Shown one piece after another: positions 54,729 through 64,000 of a stretch of DNA of 64,000 nt. Origin of the DNA: Rotaria socialis (lineage: Eukaryota; Rotifera; Eurotatoria; Philodinida; Philodinidae); the NCBI GenBank assembly GCA_905331475.1, contig CAJNYU010000435.1, positions 156,013-220,012 on the forward strand, in the 5' to 3' direction. Every line of letters begins with the position of its first letter. Within the stretch, counting starts at the first letter, position 1. The notes beneath the pieces were generated by a model. That model was not told where the DNA came from. It worked only from the letters and a program-made list of their open reading frames with translations, and made no database searches. Made by a program: the position numbers and the translations under genes.

Positions 54729-56053
54729 ATGATCAACGACAACAATAATAATTTTAATGATGAATCATATTGGAAAAAGTTTAAACAAAGGAAAGGATCA
54801 CCACTCTGATAAAAATAGTTATTACGTTGAATCAAATTTTTCATTAATTTTCAGATATGGATGTATTTTTCCTTCTTGCTTGTGTTGCTCTCTTTTGTTG
54901 TTATTACTATTGCTATTAACGGGTGGTGGTATTGCAGCTGGAATTTTAGCTACAAGAGTCATAGGTAAGTTATAAATATCAGTAAAACCAGACACTGTTA
55001 AGATAATGTACAAAATAGTAGATTTCATTCTATGTATTTCCATTTAAGTAGCATCGTCAACATCTATCAAGTCTACGCCTACAATTATGTCATCTAGTAC
55101 CAGTAAGATCCATTCACAATTTTTTATATTATTGAGGAACCCGTTTTCATAATGTACATATAGGCACTACAACGGGAGTCATCAGAACAACATTTAATGT
55201 ATCATCGTGTAAGTCCCAACTATTCTCTCGTATTCATTATCTTTGTAGAATGACAAAAACTACGAGAAACGATCAAGTCTATGAGAAATTGAGTAACCCA
55301 AGTAAAAATATTCCCCTCAATAATCAGAAAATAATCAAAGTTATTGGCAGAAAACGTTTTACATTAAAAGTCGACATCGAGAGATCTCTTCTCGTATCAT
55401 TTTTTCAGAGAATTTCGATAGAGATCGTTTGGTGAATAAATTCGGGTGAATAGTCACGAGTATACAGTGGGAAAATAAAAAAACAAAAAGTGACTCATGT
55501 TCACTACGTCATCCGATATAATTCAGAGAGAAGGTATCATTGTTTCTTTGAAGTATGCAAACTCTTCTTTCATTTTGATTTAGCTGTTTTGAATAATACA
55601 TGTACGGCAATCCTGAGTGGTACAGTGACTACTCTACTATACCTTTCAAATGCACCGCCATTTCCTTATACATACTATCAATATTCATTTCTTGCCACAT
55701 CGGCTAAAACAACAATGATACTGGCTCTACGCCAAGATCCTAGCTATATGTGTCTAGATGACATTTCAGTCACCAACAACGGCACAGAAATGTGGCAAAA
55801 TGGTGGTTTTGAATTGAATTCCTTGACTCAATACTATACTTATTGTAATCCGAATGCGGCTAGTTCTAGTGGTACCATATCAACAACATGTCCTCATTCA
55901 GGTAGCTACAGTTTCTACGATGGCTCAGTAAGATATTCAGATTATCTTAGTCAATCGTTCTCAACGGTGATCGGTTCCAACTATAACATCAGTTTTTGGC
56001 TAGCCAATCTGGGTGGTGGTCTGAACAGCTTCCTGGCTATCATAGGTGGATAG
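54729..56053 (+). pseudogene. T-rich membrane/secreted family gene, apparently broken
   Basis: Pieces read in order: a cytosolic start (MINDNNNNFNDESYWKKF at 54729, ending in a stop after KGSPL); a TM anchor ([20 protein letters not shown], about 54890-54955); short S/T-rich exons joined in phase (STSIKSTPTIMSSST; TTTGVIRTTFNVSS); then a beta-rich domain from 55588 (NNTCTAILSG, YYQYSFLATSAKTTMILALR, DDISVTNNG, NGGFELN, YLSQSFSTVIGSNYNISFWL). The last part resembles galactose-binding-like DUF642/choice-of-anchor domains and a repeated family I associate with bdelloids. The stop at KGSPL and the early end at IIGG (a second domain is usual) suggest a damaged or truncated copy. Confidence 0.55.
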
Positions 56054-56122
56054 ACAGTGTGACTGAAATTTTATTTCTACAACATTTTGCTACTTTCATT
56101 ATCATTTCACAAGGGTGTGGCT

Positions 56123-56123
<1 letters not shown>

Positions 56124-56155
<32 letters not shown>

Positions 56156-56514
56156 AAACCCTTGCCTTGCGGCTACCTTTCAGTATAGGGTGTTGTCCGG
56201 AGACAATTTCAAGAGCCCGATATTTTTCCTACAACTATTACTAGCTGCAGCTCTGGACAGAAGGCCGGCCTGACTCAGAGTTCCTTCCGCTTAATTACTT
56301 AAGCTTCCCATGCATACTGACTAACCACATACTATCCATGAGGATATTTTTATGTATGTCACATGTAATCAGCGTGCTATCGGATGGGTGATCCGAGACA
56401 AAGCAGCCGTTAGTAACTTGCCCAAGGTTATTCTATGGATGATGGCGCCGAGGTTTGAACACACTATCTTGTGGATATGTGCCGAACATCTTAACCATTC
56501 AGCCATAGCGGCTC
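56124..56514 (-). mobile_element. tRNA-derived SINE with 9-bp target-site duplication
   Basis: On the minus strand the element begins with a tRNA Ser/Leu-like head: box A TGGCTGAATGG and box B GTGTTCAAACC. It continues with CCTTGGGCAAGTTACT, a string also seen in the core of MIR-type SINEs, and ends in a (CTTT)n tail (seen as GAAA repeats at 56127-56157). GTGTGGCTG at 56115-56123 and again at 56515-56523 is an exact target-site duplication. The head makes a pol III internal promoter likely. Confidence 0.88.
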
Positions 56515-56665
56515 GTGTGGCTGTAACCGTGGATAATGATCAATAAAAGACCCACCCGCTCAAAAACTACTTTAATAATCTATTCTAATTAAAATACACT
56601 TGTACATTTGCCATCAGGATGGATAATTTAACAAATAACAACGTTGTAAACATAATATTAACCAG

Positions 56666-56790
56666 AATTTGGGGTGGGTGTGGGTGTGGGTAAAAAATGA
56701 TACACGTCCAACTTCACGCATCCAAGATTTTTTCTGCAGAATGTATTATTAGTTATCATGCTATTTAAGAACACCCACACCCTTTAATTT
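56666..56790. repeat. TGTGGG-type hairpin element 2
   Basis: AATTTGGGGTGGGTGTGGG on the left is mirrored by ACACCCACACCCTTTAATTT on the right, with about 85 bases between. The left arm holds three TGTGGG-like units. Confidence 0.55.
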
Positions 56791-56969
56791 GTTTTCTGCT
56801 CTGTATTTGCGACATCGTTTTTCTTTTTAAACAATTCTGATGAAAAGCACAGCGATTTTAAATAACTTCAAACAGTTTTCTGAAATAAACAGCCGAATTT
56901 GCTTTGAATTCCAAAAACAGAGAATGTTTTAATTGCATTTTTGTTTGTTCTTTTAGAAAAAACCTAATC

Positions 56970-57028
56970 ATGATCAGCACATGTTTATATTATCTATTAT
57001 TATCAACGTCAATTTTGTGTGTTGTCGT
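56970..57028 (+). pseudogene. Signal-peptide-like coding stub cut by a foldback element
   Basis: From the ATG at 56970 the frame reads MISTCLYYLLLSTSILCVVV, a good signal peptide, and then runs straight into the foldback element at 57029. No continuation could be found after 57311. It may be a relic of a secreted protein gene, or chance. Confidence 0.25.
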
Positions 57029-57311
57029 ATCCCATGTCGCACAAACCGATCGAAAACCGTCGGTTAACCGCGGTCCATTTTTATAAAAATCGGATAACCG
57101 CGGTTAACCTCCCAGTTAACCGGAAAAATAACCGCCAGCTAGCGACATAACCGATGACTTATTCGGTTAACTGGGAGGTTAACCGCGGTTAACCGTTGGT
57201 CTTTACGCTGTAAAGTCGCTAAAATGGCTTAAATAACCGCGGTTAACCGATTTTTATAAAAATTGACCGCGGTTAACCGACGGTTTTCGATCGGTTTGAG
57301 CGACATGGGAT
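57029..57311. mobile_element. GGTTAACCGCGG-word foldback element
   Basis: A 283-bp near-perfect palindrome. The terminal inverted repeat of about 66 bp starts ATCCCATGTCGC and ends GCGACATGGGAT. It runs inward through AACCGATCGAAAACCGTCGG, GGTTAACCGCGG and TTTTTATAAAAATCGG, with a further inner inverted pair (GGTTAACCTCCCAGTTAACC and its inverse). The whole element can fold to one long hairpin with its tip near 57150. No coding capacity and no clear target-site duplication. Confidence 0.85.
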
Positions 57312-59868
57312 CAGCTAAATATTTTAAAAGAGAAAAAAGTGTGGGTTTGGTCATGTTATAGTTAGGACGTTTATTCCCTTACATATACGACTGCTTAGCC
57401 CAAGGGGGGAAAAGCGGATCCACCAGGATTCAATAGGATTTTCGAGTAAGAAGCATAAGTGAACTGATTAGATTGACATATTAGTCAATTCCGATGAATT
57501 TTTCGATACTTAAAAATCAAGTAGCATGCAACATAGGAGTGTACAGCCTACGCTCATGAGCGCGAGCGGTATATTCCTAATTATTATTACTTTTATTATT
57601 TTGTTACCAGTAATAAATTTAAAGAAATTGAAACTAATAAAAGCAACAACTGATAAGTAACAACGTGTAATAATTATTAACGTAATAAATACCGACCCAA
57701 AGATATTACTTAGAATCTTTAGTACCTATCCAAGATCAGACCAGAACTGACTCTTATAGCTATTATGAGCCTACCTATAGTTGATACTCAGAAATTTTTA
57801 ATAATCCCATAAGGGCATTACTTAGAAGTGTTTTGAGCCTGGACAAGGGTGGTACTCACATATTTCGTTCAAAAATAAGATAATAAAACCCTTTTAACAT
57901 TTGAAATTTATTGGATCTATCAATAGGAAATATTACTAGAGAGAACGTATAAAATACTTTTTTTTAGAATATGCCACTATGCTAAGTGTTTAGTGGTTTC
58001 ATTGAGAGATATTCTTAATGATAATAGTTTAAACAGTATTTAGGATATAGTTATCAATATTGTTGAAAATTTTATATTTTTTCGGATTACTAGGTGAGAA
58101 ATTGATACATGTTTTCATAAACGAAAATTTGATAAAAGCGTCCCAGTGGATGGAAAATTTGCGAATTGTAAATACACTAAAGTGGATTCAAGCTCTAGAA
58201 TAAGGTATTTGTGCGAGAAAAAAGAAAGATTAAAATCTTCATCTGTTTATTGTAAATGGTAGAAGTAACGAGTGTAATAGTAGAACAAACTAGCTGCTAG
58301 CTTCTGTAGCGGTAGTATACACTCGTTACTAACGTCTGTAATAATAAAAATATATAATACTGTCGTAACTATGGGCTATAATCATAAAAGTGACAGATTT
58401 TGATGATTAATTAGAGATTAAATCCTAATTTTTGATGATTTCTAATTAGTGAAACTAGATTTTTATTACTGTGTGAGTAGTGGTGAACGTAGGCAATCGA
58501 CCTGTACCAAAAAAGTTTCTAATTAGTACATCTAAGTGTTAATTTTTTTATATTTTATGTCTGTAATGGGGAGGGGGGGTACTGAGGAGCCGCAAAAACC
58601 TAACAATTCAACTTACACTCACTATTTTCTTCGAAAATATATGTGAGTTCCACAAAATAGAAGATATTTTGGATTCAACTAATTCTACGTTAATTAGTGC
58701 TTTATTAGAAATTGAATTAAAAATCTCATGTTAAACTACATTTATATATAATGGTAACTTACCTTACAGTAAACGTTCAAATAAATAATATATCAATATC
58801 AAATAAGCACCAGACAGCACGATATTACCCAATGATCGTCAAGACATATGCCTGTGCATTTAAATTTGCGGGAAGTTCATTTTCACAAAAAGATTCTGAT
58901 TTTCTAACAAAATCAAAAACTAGTGGGATAAGCTGAGAGTGCCCTTCAGATTTACATCAGAATGCTTCAAGATATCGGTAAGGATATCCATGTGTCCGCC
59001 GATGAATGTCGTTTTACCACTATACTGTCATACCACTGCATCTTTTATTTGGATCGGAATTCACAATTTTCCCGTTAAAGTGAATTATTGCCGCAAATTC
59101 AAATACCTGATGAAGTCCTTCAAAATCTGTACCTTAGATTTTGCAAGATCTGTTCATTTATCTGCACCTTTTGCCGTGACCAACATCTTGCTTACAAAAT
59201 GTTTCACTAGGGCCTTGTTCTATTGGTGAAAAATATTACATAGTTGCTGTTAGCTCTTCAATAACAAAAAAATTTATTTTTATTTATTTTGTTTATACAG
59301 ATTTTGTTACTCATTTGTATACATGTGGTTGTTGGTATGATCATAAATGGAAATATTTCACAACATTCACAATATGAGTTCTTCATAGATTGGTGGTAAA
59401 ATAGGCAAAACATCAATACTATTTTGTGGTGTTCTATATATATATAAACTTTTTCTGTGCAATATTATCTAAAACGAATTTTGTAGTATATACATAGAGT
59501 AGACAGTCCCGTAATTCCTACAGACAACTACAAATCCTGTAAGACGCTATTTAAAAAGCAGTTTCGACATGTTTTACATTGTGATCGCACAGAAGTTATA
59601 CTAAAAGCTTTTATTTCAATGATACTTAGTTATACGAAGTTTGAATTTAACCAAGATTTCAACTTTCATGGTAATCATTTAAACTTACCATGAAAATGAA
59701 AATAAAACAAGTCTATTTTTGTACAGAGAGAACCAGTACATACACAAATAGCATCACGACTGGTATGGATGTCTATTAAGGATCTTCTTAGGTGTTAATA
59801 GATTTAACCAGATGCAGAATTAGATCTTGATCAATTCGGATTAGGTTGCGGATCTTACGGAACAGGCT
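57312..59868. other. Gene-free region with a small hairpin
   Basis: No gene is supported. AGTAACGAGTGTA (about 58264-58276) and TACACTCGTTACT (about 58317-58329) form an inverted pair around about 40 bases. A G-rich run lies at 58569-58580. The rest is AT-rich spacer. Confidence 0.45.
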
Positions 59869-60065
59869 CTACCCAGATCATTATCGATCAGTCGGTTCTT
59901 GTCGGGCCGTGTACGACGTGATCCGACAATATCCGGTAACGAAACTTTACCGGAATCCGTCATGCCGCATGACGCTCCATTGCATGGAAGATCCGGTTTA
60001 ATTAGTATCACTGGAACACGTCGGATCATATCAGAACCGGACGATCCTACTCGCCGGATTTAGCC
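59869..60065. repeat. CCGGAT-word block starting CTACCCAG
   Basis: The block starts CTACCCAGATC, like foldback copy 1, and is dense in ATCCGG, CCGGAT and ATCCGAC words, with an inverted pair ACGTGATCCGAC / ACACGTCGGATCAT. A matching right end was not found, so the element may be degenerate or truncated. Confidence 0.45.
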
Positions 60066-60602
60066 GCTTCCCACAACACAGCTCCGACTGAAAACGTCTG
60101 CATGCAATTAACGGATACCAAAGGAACATCTTGTGATTCATTCATACTGATACTTAACAACTCATACAACCGGTGATAGTCATGAATTGAAAATTATAGT
60201 CCACCCAATAGGTTGTTTATGAAAAATTGATCCAAATTAGCGACATGATCACGCATTTATTTATGGTGAGCGCCGTTATCGATCCGAATGAATCTCACTC
60301 AAGTCGTTTATCATAACTCCCGCTAATATAATCTGACTCCACGATCGACTCCTGGTCTAACGCAAAATCCAGAGCTATTTATGATTACCCAGCGCATGAT
60401 AAACTTGCTATACACGCATACTATATTGTTCGTTCATGCAACTCGACATAATTTAAAACTCGTTACACACGAGTTTACTCGGTCTGACAAGACCGAAAGC
60501 ATCATTTCAAATCACCAACAAACGCTTTTGCGGGCACCGGAATCTTGCTTACACATAATATTAATTATTTTATCTGCCACTAAATCGTTTTTGGATATCA
60601 CT

Positions 60603-61110
60603 CAGAATCCTGTTTCATGAAGGAAATGTACGTTCGACCGAGCTAAAATGATTATCTAAACGATTCTCTATGTCTTAGTGAATTTCTCGATGCGTCGAGG
60701 TTGAGCTTTGGAGTGATTTTCGTCGAAGAAAAGTGTGGTTGGATCCGTAATGAAAGATGCTTAGAATCCTGTTTCGTGAAGAAAAGCTACGTTGAAACGA
60801 GCTAAAAAGATTATCTGAACAATTCTCTATGTCTTAGTGAATTTTTTGATACATAGAAGTTGAGCTATGGAGTGATTTTCTTATAATTTTCATGCAAGAA
60901 AATGACTCATTTAATAGGGTTAGAATGTTATTAATTGATGAAAACGTAAGTAGTGATAATCCAGAATGATATTCAGATGCATTATTCATGAATTAATAAT
61001 TATTTCGATGGGTGCAAAATGATGTATTGAAGCAATATTTCGTTAATATTAATGCAACAAGATGACTCCTTTAAGAGGTTTAGAATCTTGTTTAATGAAT
61101 AAGAAGTATG
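60603..61110. repeat. Tandem repeat, unit about 160 bp
   Basis: AGAATCCTGTTTC.TGAAG...ACGAGCTAAAA.GATTATCT..AC.ATTCTCTATGTCTTAGTGAATTT (shared positions only) recurs at about 60605 and 60765. ATGACTC.TTTAA.AGG.TTAGAAT recurs at about 60900 and 61060. The spacing is about 160 bases, with three degenerate units. No coding capacity. Confidence 0.6.
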
Positions 61111-61354
61111 GTAGCATGGTTCTGCATTATTTTAAGCGTGTTTATTGTGAGCCCAGCTATTGATCGATTCGGGTTGCAATGTTGTTCAAGGTGGTTGCTA
61201 TTGGTGAAAATTCTTATTGTGCAATCTCTTTTGGTGATATTAGGGCTATGTGGGATTATTCATGAGGCTTAGTTTTGTCGGTTGGTACGCGTTTTCGGAA
61301 GACTACAGATTATTCACCTTCTGATTGAGGAATGCTTGTATGAGGGCTTTTGTA

Positions 61355-61650
61355 TGAGGACCTGGTCATCGGAATCTGATGGAATCCGGTCAAAGTTGTT
61401 ATGAAGTCCTTAGGAACTCGGCATCATCCGGCAGTGGGGGTCGATTGGTTTCGACAATGTTTGATTGTATTATCCGGCAGGAAACGACCGGACCATTTTC
61501 TTTTGAATTCCGGCCCGGATTTCGGGAGCAGAGGTTCCGGCAAAATCCCTGCCTGACCCTGGCAGATTTCAGTGGTAAACATGCCGGCTTCTGGAGTGAT
61601 CCAGTGCCGGTTCCGATGGGCTCCGGCAGTATCGAGTGCCTCGGGTAGTG
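61355..61650. repeat. CCGG-word block
   Basis: A GC-richer block dense in TCCGG/CCGGA words, opening near CCTGGTCATCGG and closing CCTCGGGTAGTGC, which echoes the CTGGGTAGCAC end of foldback copy 1. The 89-codon frame inside is translated repeat. It probably belongs to the same class as the blocks at 24035 and 59869. Confidence 0.4.
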
Positions 61651-62528
61651 CTAGTCGTCACCGAGTAGAGAGCGAAGTGATGTATCTTCTTTGAGCTGAC
61701 AAGTTGAAATCCTCAGCATGAACATTTGAAACGAAAAAATGAACATTTAAACTTAAATTAAATTAAATTCAAATGTCAACTTTACTATATCTATAATAGT
61801 GTGATTAATCGATCATGTTCGTGCCTCAGAGTTATTCATAGATGATCTTTGATAGATTTCTTTGTAAAAGATGCGGCACCTTCAAACAGTGGTAATAAAT
61901 GTAATAAGCTCTTCAAGGCAATCACACTAAGAGTCGAAATATGAGCTGTTATAAAAAAAAGAACAGAAATATATTGCTCGTAATTGCACAACTATTTCTG
62001 AGCAGCAGAAATTCTTCTATTTATTTCTGTATGCTGACGCCTCACAAATGTTCTATTCTTTATTGTTACTGAAAGAGTACTTACGACAAATTTCAAGGTT
62101 TTTTCCTTCCTTTTTCTCTCTCTCTGAATCTATCGAAAAAGAATGAAAAAAGAACCTTCTAGAAGTAACTGTCAGCAAAAAAATTCACTTCACTTGCCAG
62201 ATAGCCTAAACGTGCGCAGAAAACGCACAAACAGTTTTTATTTTGTCTTTTGCATACTATTCACAGGTAAGGAAGAGCCAAATTTCCAAGTAAAAAATGT
62301 TGCGCCCCTCCTATTAAAAGCGCAATAACATGTTAGAAATCTATTCTAAATAACAATAATTAGGCCATGAGATCGTAAACATTTGCTAATAAATAAAATA
62401 TTTTCCTATTCCTGTGTTCGCCAATTGGCGATCAGATATTACCCCGATTATACAGAGTTATTTGAGGATATGGCTTCTTTTAAAGTGTTCGTTTCTGCGA
62501 ACGGTGAACGACTTGACTATCTAATACT
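61651..62528. other. Spacer, no gene seen
   Basis: AT-rich, with no supported feature. Confidence 0.35.
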
Positions 62529-62600
62529 AGGGTATGGGTGTGGATGTTACTGAAGATCAGAACTCCTTTTGCATCCGCAACCACACCCCACACCCTTATT
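62529..62600. repeat. TGTGGG-type hairpin element 3
   Basis: AGGGTATGGGTGTGG (left) pairs with CCACACCCCACACCCTT (right) around a ~30-base loop. Same design as the hairpins at 28206 and 56666. Confidence 0.55.
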
Positions 62601-62835
62601 TCTACAAACTGGTTCCATCTTTAGAACATTCTAAACAAGTTGGATTCTTTCATGGATGACGGTGGGGAAAGGCAGTGGGAAAAGGGGTACACAATATCAG
62701 AATTCAGCTAGCCAAGATATAAAATTCCATCAAGACTGGTGCTTTTAATACGATTGAGACAAAATATTAGAGTGCGGATCTTGATTTGAAGCTGTGACTA
62801 GCTTCTCACTTTTCAATTCATTCGAGAATACATAC

Positions 62836-63524
62836 TATTCCGCAATGCTGAACATTCCGGAACCAATTCCATCTAATTCCCGGAATTCCGTTTATCCCTT
62901 CCGATTCAATCCGGAATTGCACGGAATTCAAACGGATTCCGCCTAATTCCCAACGGTTCCGGAATTCAGTGCACCCACACTAGCATCCACACCCACACTT
63001 ACCGCAACACCCACATTTACACCCACACCATGCAATTCCGGTACGGACTTCTTAGGAATTCCGTCTAATTCCCACCGATTCCGTATTGACCTAATTCCGC
63101 AATTCCGGGCCGGAATCGGATCATCACGAAATGGGCAAGACAAGCTAGAATAGTGATGCAAGTTCTAATTCCGGAATTACTAGCAATTCCCGGAATTCCT
63201 TGCGATTACGGAATTGAGTGATCAATGGACACTTGATATATCTTACAGCTCGGCGGCAAGTGCAATTCCGGTACGGAATTCCGGACCGGAACCGGATGAT
63301 CACGAAATGGGTAAGACAAGCTAGAATAGTGACACAAGTTGTAATTGTGGAGTTACTAGGAGTTCCGTGTAATTCCTAGGAATTTCCAGTGACTCCGCGT
63401 TCACCTAATTCCGGAATTAGACTGAATTCCGTGGAATTCCGGGAATCGGGCGAACCAATTCCGGAATCGACGGAACTGATTCCGAGGGTGGAGCTGGTTC
63501 GGAAGTGTTCAACATTGCGGAATA
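62836..63524. mobile_element. GGAATTCC-word foldback element
   Basis: A ~690-bp element with terminal inverted repeats of about 30 bp (TATTCCGCAATG ... CATTGCGGAATA, continuing imperfectly inward). The interior is packed with GGAATTCC, AATTCCGG and TAATTCCG words. It contains a run of ACACCC telomere-like units at 62970-63027 and a ~50-bp block duplicated at 63121-63170 and 63298-63346 (CACGAAATGGG.AAGACAAGC). No coding capacity. Confidence 0.75.
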
Positions 63525-63663
63525 TGATGACTGCTCATGCATTCAAAGTGAGTATAGCTCTTTATTTTTGCATTATCCAAAATCTAGGAAACGTAAACGA
63601 TGTGAATGATGTTTTGTGAAACACGATCTGAAAGGAGTGTTGAAGTATATAGGGTAGAAATTT

Positions 63664-63666
<3 letters not shown>

Positions 63667-63706
<40 letters not shown>

Positions 63707-63737
63707 NAATTTGGCCCCCCCCCGCCCCCCCCCCCCC
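63667..63737. other. Poly-G / n / poly-C join, probable assembly gap
   Basis: About 38 G, an n at 63707, AATTTGG and then about 28 C with one G. As at 37243, this looks like a poor-quality join and not native sequence. Neighbouring order and distance should not be trusted. Confidence 0.75.
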
Positions 63738-63800
63738 ACAGACCGGGACAGAGAAATTAATTAATTAGCTAGCTAGTTAATTTCTCTGTCACGGCCTGTG
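63737..63800. repeat. Palindrome next to the poly-G/poly-C join
   Basis: GACAGAGAAATTAA and TTAATTTCTCTGTC face each other around TTAATTAGCTAGCTAG, with outer arms CACAG.CCG.GACAG. A ~64-base imperfect hairpin. It may be the reason the assembly folded here. Confidence 0.6.
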
Positions 63801-63858
63801 ATGGCTTATGAGTAGGCATGCATCGAACCTGGGTACAAACTGGGTAGTTCGGATCAGC

Positions 63859-64000
63859 ACTACCCGGGTTCGGTCATACCCTGGTTCGGCCATACCCGGT
63901 TTCGGTACTACCCGGGTTCGGTCATACCCGATTTTCGTACTACCCGGGTTGGGTCATACCCGGGTTCTGTCATACCGAGTACCCGGCACTACCCGGGTTT
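63859..64000. repeat. 16-bp tandem array of ACCCGGGTTCGGTC units
   Basis: ACTACCCGGGTTCGGTC-like units repeat with spacings that are multiples of about 16 (48, 32 and 49 bases between successive ACTACCCGGG). Intermediate units read CATACCC.GGTTCGG. It is cut off by the window end. The preceding AACCTGGGTACAAACTGGGTAG carries the CTGGGTAG word seen at the ends of foldback copy 1. Confidence 0.7.

Noticed and set aside
56455..56514. A functional tRNA gene
   Set aside because: Box A and box B are present, but the acceptor stem does not pair well, and the unit is followed by a SINE body and flanked by a target-site duplication.
59841..60029. 62-codon minus-strand frame
   Set aside because: It is translated CCGGAT-word repeat.
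61379..61648. 89-codon frame rich in G, S and P
   Set aside because: It coincides exactly with the CCGG-word block, so it is translated repeat.

Overview
The window looks like nuclear DNA of a small invertebrate, most likely a bdelloid rotifer. This is an inference from four things seen here. The DNA is AT-rich with many short GT-AG introns of about 50-70 bases. Conserved animal genes are packed closely (filamin, MCM10, GIT, TMEM163-like, UPF0193, PNRC-like). Decayed gene families resemble those I associate with bdelloids (FG-GAP repeats, F-box/LRR-like proteins, FMRFamide-type GPCRs, a T-rich secreted family). Short TGTGGG-like tracts recall the hexamer reported at bdelloid telomeres.

Layout. 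From 1 to about 23.5 kb the window is gene-dense on the + strand: a 39-exon filamin gene (723-17138), a single-exon GNAT acetyltransferase, a single-exon six-TM TMEM163-like protein and a four-exon MCM10. From 24.0 to 30.3 kb it is accessory DNA: two inverted copies of a foldback element around a broken FG-GAP gene, a truncated LINE reverse transcriptase between short inverted repeats, a ~175-bp tandem repeat and a TGTGGG hairpin. From 30.7 to 48.8 kb genes return: UPF0193/EVG1 (-), a PNRC-like decapping cofactor (+), GIT (-), a long low-complexity nuclear-type protein (-), a small TM protein (-), an LRR pseudogene (-) and a secreted protein (-). From 49 kb to the end the DNA is gene-poor: a GPCR pseudogene, a secreted/membrane family gene that looks broken, a tRNA-derived SINE with a clear target-site duplication, and a series of foldback elements and arrays.

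Main points of interest. (1) The filamin locus holds an alternative first coding exon, preceded by an in-frame stop. It would make a short filamin lacking the actin-binding domain and starting inside the Ig repeat that matches vertebrate repeat 20. Hinge 1 carries two candidate in-frame microexons (15 and 18 nt). (2) The GIT protein keeps the ArfGAP zinc finger but has leucine where the catalytic arginine finger should be. (3) The accessory DNA holds several foldback or tandem elements, each built from its own short palindromic word (ATCCGAT, GGTTAACCGCGG, GGAATTCC, ACCCGGGT, AACGTCGA, TGTGGG). Several have ends like CTACCCAG / CTGGGTAG. I do not recognise them as a named family, and they are the best candidate here for something undescribed.

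Two places carry an n beside long poly-C or poly-G runs (37243-37355 and 63667-63737). The first is flanked by a perfect-looking 123-bp inverted copy of a GIT exon, so it is most likely an assembly fold-back and not biology.
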